Below, piece after piece: positions 1 through 6,782 of a DNA stretch of 9,560 nucleotides. Origin of the DNA: an uncultured Clostridia bacterium (GTDB lineage: Bacteria > Bacillota > Clostridia > Christensenellales > Aristaeellaceae); NCBI GenBank assembly GCA_934647305.1, contig CAKUFI010000093.1, positions 1 through 9,560 of the forward strand, written 5' to 3'. Every line of letters starts with the position of its first letter. Position 1 is the first letter of the stretch. The translations under genes and the position numbers were made by a program. The notes under the pieces are model-generated. The model did no database searches. It worked only from the letters and a program-made list of their open reading frames with translations, and had not been told where the DNA came from.

Positions 1-17
1 AAGATTAGACATAAACA

Positions 18-51
18 AATCCTCCGCATGGTCTAAGCCATACGGAGGATT
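18..51 (-). terminator. Hairpin downstream of melA, possible (bidirectional) terminator
   Basis: A 14-bp stem (arms 18-31 and 38-51, one G-T wobble) closes a 6-nt loop. On the minus strand it is followed by ATTTGTTTAT, a broken U-tract. On the plus strand it is followed by AACTGTTTT. It lies about 105 bp past the melA stop and could serve as a back-up terminator for melA or stop a gene entering from the left. The stem-loop is seen directly; terminator function is inferred. Confidence 0.45.
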
Positions 52-115
52 AACTGTTTTACGGACACCCGTCTATCTGCCGCCTCCCTCCTTTTCCGCC
101 GCCTTACGCCAAAAC

Positions 116-142
116 GGGGAGACCCCTTTTCAGGGCCTCCCC
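116..142 (-). terminator. Probable intrinsic terminator of melA
   Basis: GGGGAG (116-121) pairs with CTCCCC (137-142), and an inner CCC/GGG pair is separated by one A-C mismatch. The 7-nt loop contains TTTCA. On the minus strand the hairpin is followed by GTTTT. It begins 14 nt after the melA stop codon, the right place for a terminator, although the U-tract is short. The CCCC-TTTCA-GGGG core recurs at 6740-6758, 7013-7030 and 7054-7066, so it may be a captured repeat. Confidence 0.55.
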
Positions 143-156
143 AGAGGATAGTTTTC

Positions 157-1488
157 TTACAGCTTGCCGCCGTTGAACTGGGGCAGCCAGTCCTTGTTCT
201 GCTCGAACATCTCGTTGACCATGTCGCGGATCTCGCGCAGAGAGCACACGGAGGCGGTCAGCGGGTCGTAGCAGATGGCCTGGTAGATCATTTCCTTGTC
301 GCCGGTCAGCGCGCCTTCGACGGCCATCTCCTCGATCTGGGCGGACGTGCCGCTGAGCAGGGCCAGCTGGGCAGGCATCTTGCCCACGGCGATGGGCTCG
401 AGGCCGCGCTTGGAGGCCAGCACCGGCACCTCGACGCAGCAGCCATAGGGCAGGTTGTCGATCAGGCCGAAGTTGCGCACGTTGCCGTTGAACTTGAACA
501 TCTCGTTGTCGCCGAAGATGGCGTTGAAGATGTAGGCGGCGTACTCAAAGCCGCGCTTGAGCTCGAGCGGCTCGACGAACCACTTGTCCATTTCGCCCTT
601 CCAGGTGGTCTCGCGCTTGCGGTACTCGTTGAGGATATAGGCATATTCGCCGGGGTTCCAGCCAGTGCCGTGGGTGCAGTACTTCTCGATCAGGTCGGGA
701 CGCTTGCGGAACCAGGCGTTGTACTCGCTGTTGTGGCCGGAGGACTCGGTGACATAGTAGCCCAGCGCCAGGAACATCTCGTTGCGCACCTGCTCCTCGT
801 TGTAGATGGCCTCGTTCTCGGTGATGGCCTTGCGGATGAGCGGGTAGGCGTCCTGTCCCTTATACAGGAAGTCGGTATAGAAGGCCTGATGGTTGATGCC
901 CATGCAGGTGTAGGAGATGTCCTTCTCGTCCGCGCCGATCCAGCGGCCCAGCATGCTGGCGGTGCCCTGCACGCTGTGGCACAGGCCGCTGCACACCATC
1001 TTGGGGAAGCGTCCCTGCACGGTGCGGCACAGCATGGCCATGGGGTTGGTGTAGTTCAGGTAGATGGCGTTCGGGCAGTAACGGTCGATGTCCGCCGCGA
1101 TGTCCATGATGGGGTTGATCGTGCGCAGGTAGCGGAAGATGCCGCTCGGGCCGCGCGTGTCGCCCACGTTGGTGTCCACGCCGTATTTCTTGGGAATCAG
1201 GATGTCGTGCTGCCAGACGTCCACCTCGCCGTGCAGGATGGTGGTCACGACGCCGTCCGCGCCCATGAGCGCTTCCTTGCGGTCCAGGGTGGCGATGACC
1301 TTGGCCGAATACTTGCCCTCGGCCACGATGCGCTCCACGGCGCGGCGGATGTAGTCCAGGCGCTCGGGGTTGATGTCCATCAGCGCGATGGTCGCGTCGC
1401 TGAAGGCCGGGAAGGTCAGCAGGTCTCTGACCAGCGCGCGGGTAAAGCCGAAGCTGCCCGCGCCGATAAAGGCGATTTTCTTGGACAT
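157..1488 (-). CDS. melA: Alpha-galactosidase, glycoside hydrolase family 4
   Basis: This 443-aa protein has the normal length for a GH4 enzyme. GH4 enzymes hydrolyse glycosides by an NAD+- and divalent-metal-dependent redox/elimination mechanism in the cytoplasm. Visible features are the Rossmann nucleotide loop GAGSFGFT (residues 9-16), the acidic residue D38 after the second strand, and NYTNP (145-149). The metal-site Cys lies in CHSV (C170-V173), followed by GINHQAFY (197-204) with H200 as the second metal ligand. In GH4, CHSV at the metal-binding Cys marks alpha-galactosidases, whereas 6-phospho-glucosidases carry CN(V/I)P or CDMP; the likely substrates are therefore melibiose- or raffinose-type alpha-galactosides. 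The start is supported by AAAGGAGG at 1496-1503, 7 nt upstream. It is transcribed divergently from an AraC-type regulator, its probable activator. No transporter is visible in the window. Specificity for another alpha-glycoside cannot be excluded. Confidence 0.92.
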   Translation of the reverse strand: MSKKIAFIGAGSFGFTRALVRDLLTFPAFSDATIALMDINPERLDYIRRAVERIVAEGKYSAKVIATLDRKEALMGADGVVTTILHGEVDVWQHDILIPKKYGVDTNVGDTRGPSGIFRYLRTINPIMDIAADIDRYCPNAIYLNYTNPMAMLCRTVQGRFPKMVCSGLCHSVQGTASMLGRWIGADEKDISYTCMGINHQAFYTDFLYKGQDAYPLIRKAITENEAIYNEEQVRNEMFLALGYYVTESSGHNSEYNAWFRKRPDLIEKYCTHGTGWNPGEYAYILNEYRKRETTWKGEMDKWFVEPLELKRGFEYAAYIFNAIFGDNEMFKFNGNVRNFGLIDNLPYGCCVEVPVLASKRGLEPIAVGKMPAQLALLSGTSAQIEEMAVEGALTGDKEMIYQAICYDPLTASVCSLREIRDMVNEMFEQNKDWLPQFNGGKL

Positions 1489-1592
1489 GGGGGTTCCTCC
1501 TTTAATAAAGATCGTTTTCGCGCGACAGACCGCCGCGCAGGGTGCACAATATAAAGCCCGCGTTGATTGCGCCAGCTTTCCTTAACAATGTC

Positions 1593-1621
1593 ATTATAGC
1601 GCATTTCCCCCTTGAAATACA
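1593..1621 (-). promoter_or_regulatory. melA promoter with perfect -10 and weak -35
   Basis: The minus strand reads TATAAT at 1598-1593. At 17-bp spacing the -35 position (1621-1616) is TGTATT, a poor match to TTGACA. A strong -10 with a weak -35 is typical of activator-dependent promoters. Transcription would start near 1586, giving a leader of roughly 100 nt. It overlaps the divergent regulator promoter. Confidence 0.55.
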
Positions 1622-1640
1622 GTCCGGTTTGTTGCATAAT
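1612..1640 (+). promoter_or_regulatory. Sigma-A promoter of the AraC-family regulator
   Basis: TTGAAA (1612-1617) and CATAAT (1635-1640) are separated by exactly 17 bp. Transcription should start near 1647, giving a leader of about 30 nt before the ATG at 1677. The first TGTTGCAT repeat overlaps this -10 box, so a bound regulator would be expected to block it. Confidence 0.65.
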
Positions 1641-1659
1641 AGGTGTGAAAATGTTGCAT
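1630..1659. promoter_or_regulatory. Candidate AraC-type operator: two TGTTGCAT direct repeats
   Basis: TGTTGCAT occurs at 1630-1637 and again at 1652-1659 in the same orientation, 22 bp start to start (about two helical turns). Relative to the inferred melA start the pair spans about -44 to -73, the usual location for AraC-family activators, which bind direct repeats with their two helix-turn-helix motifs. The copy at 1630-1637 covers the regulator's own -10 box. The repeats are seen directly; binding is inferred. Confidence 0.45.
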
Positions 1660-1676
1660 CGTGAGGCGAAGCGAAT

Positions 1677-2516
1677 ATGTGGAACGATTGCGCTGCGCAG
1701 ACGCAGAGCGGCGGCAGGCTGAGTGTGTGCAACCTGGGCGAACAGGCCTGTCCGGCGGGGCATACCTACGGCCCGGCCGTGCGCGGCTATTACCTGATAC
1801 ACTATGTGCTCTCCGGCTGCGGAGAATACCTGGCCCACGGCGAGCGGCACGAGGTGCTGGCCGGACAGGGCTTTCTGATCCTGCCGGGCGAGATCACGAC
1901 CTATCGCGCCGACGAAAAGGAGCCCTGGCACTACGTCTGGATCGGCTATACCGGCAAGGACGCGGCCGAACTGACGCTGAAGGCCGGTTTTTCGGGCGAC
2001 AGGCTGGTGTTCAACCTGCCTGAGATCGAGGAAACCTGCGCGCTGCTGCGGAGGGCGCAGGAGGAAATGCGCACGCTGCGCCTGGGCGAGCTGGGAGCGC
2101 TGGGCGCGCTGCTCAGGCTCATGGCGCATATCGGCCAGCACAATCCCGCCCCCGGGCCGCAGACCGACGAGAGCCTTTCCCTGGCCTATTTCCGCAAGGC
2201 GGCCTGGTTCATCGAGGGCAGCCTGACCCAGGGCGTAACCGTTACGGATGTTGCATCCTTCGTCGGCCTGTGTCGCTCGCAGCTCTTCCGCGTCTTCCGC
2301 AAAGCCGCCGGAATGTCCCCCCAGGAATGGATTCAGCGCGCTCGCCTGCACCACGCCGAGGAGCTGCTGCGCGACCGCCCCGGCCTCAGCCTGTTCGAGG
2401 TCGCCCTCTCCGCAGGCTATTCCTCCACCGCCCAGATGACCGCCGCCTTCAAAAAATACCGCGGCGCCACGCCGGGAGAGATACGCAAAGGAACGCCAGG
2501 GAGGCCGACCTTCTGA
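1677..2516 (+). CDS. AraC-family transcriptional regulator with N-terminal cupin
   Basis: This 279-aa protein has typical AraC/XylS length and layout. The N-terminal half is a cupin-like sugar-sensing domain; recognisable elements include YLIHYVLSGCGEY near residue 40, a GQGFLILPGEITTY segment, and HYVWIGY at about 84-90. The C-terminal 100 residues hold two helix-turn-helix motifs, one around 186-207 (VTVTDVASFVGLCRSQLFRVF) and one around 236-257 (LSLFEVALSAGYSSTAQMTAAF), followed by the conserved ATPGEIRKG tail. The chosen start lies about 30 nt after the inferred transcription start, with a GAGG motif 10 nt upstream. It is divergent from the GH4 alpha-galactosidase, the arrangement seen for MsmR/RafR-type alpha-galactoside activators. 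It is probably a local activator of melA that represses itself. The inducer is unknown. Confidence 0.93.
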   Translation: MWNDCAAQTQSGGRLSVCNLGEQACPAGHTYGPAVRGYYLIHYVLSGCGEYLAHGERHEVLAGQGFLILPGEITTYRADEKEPWHYVWIGYTGKDAAELTLKAGFSGDRLVFNLPEIEETCALLRRAQEEMRTLRLGELGALGALLRLMAHIGQHNPAPGPQTDESLSLAYFRKAAWFIEGSLTQGVTVTDVASFVGLCRSQLFRVFRKAAGMSPQEWIQRARLHHAEELLRDRPGLSLFEVALSAGYSSTAQMTAAFKKYRGATPGEIRKGTPGRPTF

Positions 2517-2541
2517 CCGGGCAGCCAGCGCGCAAACTTCG

Positions 2542-2586
2542 GTGGGGGCTCCGGGGGAGCGCGAAGCGAAGCGGAGCCTCCCCCGG
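2542..2586. repeat. GC-rich interleaved inverted repeats after the regulator gene
   Basis: GGCTCC pairs with a later GGAGCC, and CCGGGGGAG pairs with a later CTCCCCCGG; the two pairings are interleaved across a GCGAAGCGAAGC centre. A local GCTCC/GGAGC hairpin is a further alternative. There is no U-tract, so this is not a classical terminator, although it is the first structure after the stop at 2516. Confidence 0.5.
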
Positions 2587-2593
2587 CCGAGGC

Positions 2594-2717
2594 GGCAGCG
2601 CCGCCCTTAATCCGCAGGATGCTCCTGCGGATTCGCAGAATTCGGGAACTCCAATTTGTGGTTCCCGAATTCGTCGATAGGATACGCGGCAGCAGCTGGC
2701 CGTCGGCCCTGCCGACC
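2594..2717 (+). repeat. Composite hairpin repeat, unit A (124 bp)
   Basis: The unit starts with GGCAGCGCCGCCC. Hairpin 1 (2609-2633) has an 11-bp perfect stem, AATCCGCAGGA, and a 3-nt loop. After the spacer CGCA comes hairpin 2 (2638-2672), with a 12-bp perfect stem GAATTCGGGAAC and the 11-nt loop TCCAATTTGTG. A linker then leads to a 30-bp module at 2688-2717 containing GTCGGC-CCT-GCCGAC. Unit B starts exactly 124 bp later with the same leader, so A and B are tandem. There is no convincing gene here: open frames run through the repeat but are not conserved between units. Confidence 0.85.
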
Positions 2718-2873
2718 GGCAGCGCCGCCCCACAATCCGCAGGGAAGCCTGCGGATTCGAAGAACCCAGCCGCTCTAATGTATGGCGGCTGGGTTCGTGT
2801 TCTATTCGGCGGCAGCAAGTGGGTGCGGGCACTGCCCGCCCGCGGCAGCAACCGGCTGTCGGCACTGCCGACC
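2718..2873 (+). repeat. Composite hairpin repeat, unit B
   Basis: The leader GGCAGCGCCGCCC matches unit A. Hairpin 1 (2734-2757) has stem AATCCGCAGG and loop GAAG. The spacer is CGAA. Hairpin 2 (2762-2796) has a 12-bp perfect stem GAACCCAGCCGC and loop TCTAATGTATG. Then follow GGCGGCAGCAAGTGG and two 30-bp modules (2811-2840 and 2844-2873), both with an ACT loop but with different stems (GCGGGC/GCCCGC versus GTCGGC/GCCGAC). Hairpin 2 has a completely different stem from unit A but the same loop length and a similar loop sequence. Confidence 0.85.
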
Positions 2874-2947
2874 CGCGATTGAGTTCGGAGTACCACCTGC
2901 CAGCGTTGACATACGTTTCGTGGATCAAAGTGTTTTCCGGGAGAGGT

Positions 2948-2985
2948 CTGGGGAGGCGCCTTTTTCAAAAAGGCGGCCTCCCCAG
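2948..2985. repeat. Long near-perfect palindrome upstream of dnaK
   Basis: CTGGGGAGGC (2948-2957) pairs with GCCTCCCCAG (2976-2985), and the inner GCCTTTTT pairs with AAAAAGGC across a single C. There is one bulged G on the right arm. The T and A runs sit in the apex rather than after the stem, so it does not fit a standard terminator. It lies 113 bp before the dnaK start and may separate the dnaK operon from read-through out of the regulator. It resembles a dispersed palindromic repeat more than an operator. Confidence 0.6.
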
Positions 2986-3052
2986 CGTAACCCCGCAGAT
3001 GTGGTCTTTTTTGTGACACTTCAAGAATGTTCACACTCCGTTGATCTTTTCG

Positions 3053-3061
3053 TGTTAGGAT
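3053..3061 (+). promoter_or_regulatory. Tentative extended -10 promoter of the dnaK operon
   Basis: TGTTAGGAT carries a TGN extension directly before TAGGAT (3056-3061). No good -35 lies at 17 bp; TTCACA at 3030-3035 is 20 bp away. No CIRCE element (TTAGCACTC-N9-GAGTGCTAA) is present in 2986-3098, so HrcA control of this operon is not supported. Transcription would start near 3068. Confidence 0.35.
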
Positions 3062-3098
3062 ATACCCGTAGAGAAAAAAAGACAGACGGAGGGACACC

Positions 3099-4868
<1,770 letters not shown>

Positions 4869-4870
4869 GC

Positions 4871-5719
4871 ATGTTCGGGTATGTCATTATCAATCGCGAC
4901 GCGCTGAGCGAGGCCGAATTCACCCGCTTCCGCGCCCACTACTGCGGGCTGTGCCACCAGCTGTACACGCAGTACGGCCTGTCCGGCTGCGCGACGCTGA
5001 GCTACGACCTGACCTTTCTTCAGCTGCTGCTCGCCTCGCTGTACGAGCCTGAGGAGGAAAATCGAAGCGAGCGCTGCCTGCTGCACCCCTTTAAAAAGCA
5101 CGAGTGCGTCATCACGCCGGTCAATCAGTACGCCGCCGACATGAACGTCGCCATGACCTGGCACAAGTGCCGCGACAACTGGGCGGACGACAAAAGCGTA
5201 CTGTCCCTGGCCGAAAAGAAGCTGCTGGACAAGGCCTATCTTCAGGTAGAGGCGCGCTATCCCGAAAAATGTGCCTTCGTCGCCGACTGCATCGACCAGC
5301 TCTCCCAGGTGGAAAAGAGCGGGGATACCCAGATCGACCGGCCGACCAACCTGACCGGCCAGATTTTCGGCGAGATGTTCGCCTATCAGGACGACCTGTG
5401 GAGCGAGACGCTGCGCTCGATGGGCGAGGCGCTGGGGCGGTTCGTCTATCTGATGGACGCCTACGACGACCTGCCCGGCGACCTGAAAAAGCACCGCTAC
5501 AACCCGCTGGTCGCCCTGCACGAGCGGGTGGACTACGAGCCCTTCATGGAGCGCCTGCTCACGATGACCATCGCCGAGTGTACCGCCGAGTTTGAGAAGC
5601 TGCCGCTGGTGCAGGACATCAACATCCTGCGCAACATCCTCTACTCCGGCGTGTGGAGCAAGTACGCGATCCTGCAGAAAAAGAAAGAATCCGCCCGAAA
5701 GGAAAAAGACCATGAATGA
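4871..5719 (+). CDS. DUF5685 family protein of unknown function
   Basis: This 282-aa predicted soluble protein has no signal peptide or membrane segment. The N-terminus MFGYV, the CGLC pair (C25, C28), the segment LSYDLTFLQLLL (43-54) and a third Cys in CLLHPFKKHE (C69) are features I associate with DUF5685 proteins. A later acidic cluster, MDAYDDLPGDLKKHRYNPL (195-213, with D196, D199, D200 and D204), resembles the Asp-rich metal motifs of all-alpha isoprenoid-synthase-like folds, but no catalytic role is claimed. The start lies 2 nt after the dnaK stop, with GGAAGG inside the end of dnaK. Its own stop overlaps the next gene by 8 bp, so all three genes are probably co-transcribed and translationally coupled. 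Position between an Hsp70 and a J-protein suggests a chaperone client or cofactor, perhaps metal-binding through the Cys residues. Both ideas are inference. Confidence 0.78.
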   Translation: MFGYVIINRDALSEAEFTRFRAHYCGLCHQLYTQYGLSGCATLSYDLTFLQLLLASLYEPEEENRSERCLLHPFKKHECVITPVNQYAADMNVAMTWHKCRDNWADDKSVLSLAEKKLLDKAYLQVEARYPEKCAFVADCIDQLSQVEKSGDTQIDRPTNLTGQIFGEMFAYQDDLWSETLRSMGEALGRFVYLMDAYDDLPGDLKKHRYNPLVALHERVDYEPFMERLLTMTIAECTAEFEKLPLVQDINILRNILYSGVWSKYAILQKKKESARKEKDHE

Positions 5720-6452
5720 TCCCTACAGCACCCTGGGCGTTTCACCCAACGCCTCGATGGACGAAATCAAGGCCGCTTACCGCAAGCTGGCCCTCAAGTA
5801 CCATCCCGACCGCAACGGCGGCTCCAAGGAAGCCGAGGCTAAAATGAAGGAGATCAACGACGCCTACGCGCAGATCACCAACATGAAAAAGAACGGCTCC
5901 TCCTATACCGCGGGCGGCTCTCAGGGCGGCTACAGGGGCGCGTCGCAGGGAGGTTATCGGCAGGGCTACGGCCAGTATCAGGGCTCCTCACAGGGCGGCT
6001 ACGACCCCTTCGGCGGCTTCGACCCGTTCGGGTTCGGCGGCTTCGGCGGGTATCAGCAGCGCCAGCAGCAGACCTATTCCTCGCCCGAGATGCAGGCCGC
6101 GCGCAACTACGTGCGCTTCGGTCACTATCAGGAGGCGCAGAACCTGCTGCGCACCGTCACCAACCGCACCGCCGAATGGTACTTCGTCAGCGCGCAGGCA
6201 GAATACGGCCTGGGCAACAAGGCAAACGCCCTCGACTTCGCCCAGCGCGCCTGCCAGATGGATCCGGACAACTTCGAGTTCCGCCGCTTCCTGAGCCAGC
6301 TCGAGTCGGGCAGTCAGGCCTACCGCTCCGCCGGCCAGGGCTACGGCTTCGGCTCCATGCCCGCCATACTCTGCCAGAACCCCTTCCTCGCCTGCTGTCT
6401 GCTCAACACGCTGTGCTCCTGCTGCTGCGGCGGCCGGTTCTACTGCTGCTAA
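5712..6452 (+). CDS. J-domain protein with Gly-rich linker, TPR-like region and Cys-rich tail
   Basis: This 246-aa co-chaperone presumably stimulates the ATPase of the DnaK encoded two genes upstream. Residues 1-60 form a J domain (YSTLGVSPNASMDEIKAAYR, then KYHPDRN with HPD at 31-33). Residues 62-123 are low-complexity Gly/Gln/Ser/Tyr/Phe, like the G/F region of DnaJ but longer. Residues 124-205 (AARNYVRFGHYQEAQNLL, then ANALDFAQRACQMDPDN) look like two or three TPR-type helical pairs. The last 26 residues (221-246) hold nine Cys, including CSCCC and a terminal CC. It lacks the DnaJ zinc-finger CxxCxGxG repeats, so it is not canonical DnaJ. The ATG at 5712 is chosen because AAAGGA lies 8 nt upstream and the J domain begins at once; the frame stays open further upstream but encodes no recognisable sequence there. 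The start overlaps the DUF5685 stop by 8 bp. Confidence 0.9.
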   Translation: MNDPYSTLGVSPNASMDEIKAAYRKLALKYHPDRNGGSKEAEAKMKEINDAYAQITNMKKNGSSYTAGGSQGGYRGASQGGYRQGYGQYQGSSQGGYDPFGGFDPFGFGGFGGYQQRQQQTYSSPEMQAARNYVRFGHYQEAQNLLRTVTNRTAEWYFVSAQAEYGLGNKANALDFAQRACQMDPDNFEFRRFLSQLESGSQAYRSAGQGYGFGSMPAILCQNPFLACCLLNTLCSCCCGGRFYCC

Positions 6453-6467
6453 GCAGGCTGAGCCTGC
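6453..6467 (+). repeat. Short hairpin right after the J-protein stop
   Basis: GCAGGC-TGA-GCCTGC begins at the first base after the TAA at 6450-6452. There is no U-tract, so terminator function is weakly supported. It leads directly into the tandem repeat array. Confidence 0.4.
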
Positions 6468-6481
6468 ACCCACCTGCTGCC

Positions 6482-6571
6482 GGTCGGCAGGGCCGACAGC
6501 CACTTGCTGCCGGTCGGCAGGGCCGACAGCCACTTGCTGCCGGTCGGCAGGGCCGACAGCCACTTGCTGCC
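6482..6571 (-). repeat. Perfect 30-bp tandem repeat, three copies
   Basis: Three identical 30-bp units (6482-6511, 6512-6541 and 6542-6571) follow one another with no spacers; a half unit precedes them at about 6467-6481. Read on the minus strand each unit begins GGCAGCAAGTGG and contains the hairpin GTCGGC-CCT-GCCGAC. It is the same module found singly at 2688-2717 and 2844-2873 on the plus strand. The absence of intervening unique sequence excludes a CRISPR array. Confidence 0.93.
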
Positions 6572-6585
6572 GCCAAACAGCACAC

Positions 6586-6648
6586 GAACCCAGCCGCCAT
6601 AAATTGGAGCGGCTGGGTTCTCCGGTTTTCTGGGCTTCCCCAGAAAAC
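6586..6648 (-). repeat. Composite hairpin repeat, unit C (minus orientation)
   Basis: Read on the minus strand: hairpin 1 (6648-6625) has stem GTTTTCTGGG and loop GAAG; the spacer is CGGA; hairpin 2 (6620-6586) has stem GAACCCAGCCGC and loop TCCAATTTATG. It then continues through GGCGGCAGCAAGTGG into the 30-bp modules at 6482-6571. Order, 4-nt spacer and loops match units A and B. The hairpin 1 stem differs from unit B at 7 of 10 positions, each with a matching change in the opposite arm. Confidence 0.88.
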
Positions 6649-6664
6649 ACATACCGGCGTTGCC

Positions 6665-6716
6665 GGTCGGCAGGGCCGACACCCACCTGCTGCCGGTCGG
6701 CAGGGCCGAACCTGTA
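6665..6716 (-). repeat. Further 30-bp hairpin modules
   Basis: A full module lies at 6665-6694 and a partial one from 6695 that decays after GGTCGGCAGGGCCGA. They lie on the far side of unit C from the perfect triplication and share the GTCGGC-CCT-GCCGAC hairpin on the minus strand. A degenerate copy is at 7100-7129. Confidence 0.75.
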
Positions 6717-6739
6717 CCCCACCGCCTGCTTCGCGGGCA

Positions 6740-6758
6740 CCTCCCCTTTCAGGGGAGG
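6740..6758. repeat. CCTCCCC-TTTCA-GGGGAGG hairpin
   Basis: A perfect 7-bp inverted repeat encloses the loop TTTCA. It is one of four occurrences in the window of the same core (also 116-142, 7013-7030 and 7054-7066 in either orientation). It resembles the short palindromes dispersed in many clostridial genomes. No U-tract follows. Confidence 0.65.
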
Positions 6759-6782
6759 CAAGACTGTCGCCCCCCGGAGAGC

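Noticed and set aside
670..1554. Long plus-strand open frame of 294 codons opposite melA
   Set aside because: It lies antisense to a complete GH4 gene. The translation is a His/Val/Ala/Asp-rich low-complexity shadow without family motifs, a typical effect of high GC third positions.
2619..2882. Short open frames through the hairpin repeats, with GGWVRVLFGGSKW encoded by both unit B and unit C
   Set aside because: Between B and C the three differences in that stretch are all synonymous, which is intriguing, but the count is tiny. In unit A the frame relative to hairpin 2 is shifted, and there is no proper ribosome binding site. Structure, not coding, is what is conserved.
2986..3098. CIRCE/HrcA operator upstream of dnaK
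   Set aside because: No TTAGCACTC-N9-GAGTGCTAA-like inverted repeat is present; the weak GTGACA/TGTTCAC symmetry does not match it.
2517..3098. Insertion sequence or transposon remnant
   Set aside because: No transposase fragment, no long terminal inverted repeats bounding the region and no target-site duplication could be found; the content is small hairpins only.
5592..5711. Longer J-protein starting at an upstream ATG
   Set aside because: The 40 extra residues overlap the end of the DUF5685 gene and resemble no J-protein extension. The ATG at 5712 has a well-placed AAAGGA and starts directly at the J domain.
6482..6571. Possible CRISPR array (30-bp exact repeats)
   Set aside because: The repeats are directly adjacent with no spacers, and no cas genes are in the window.
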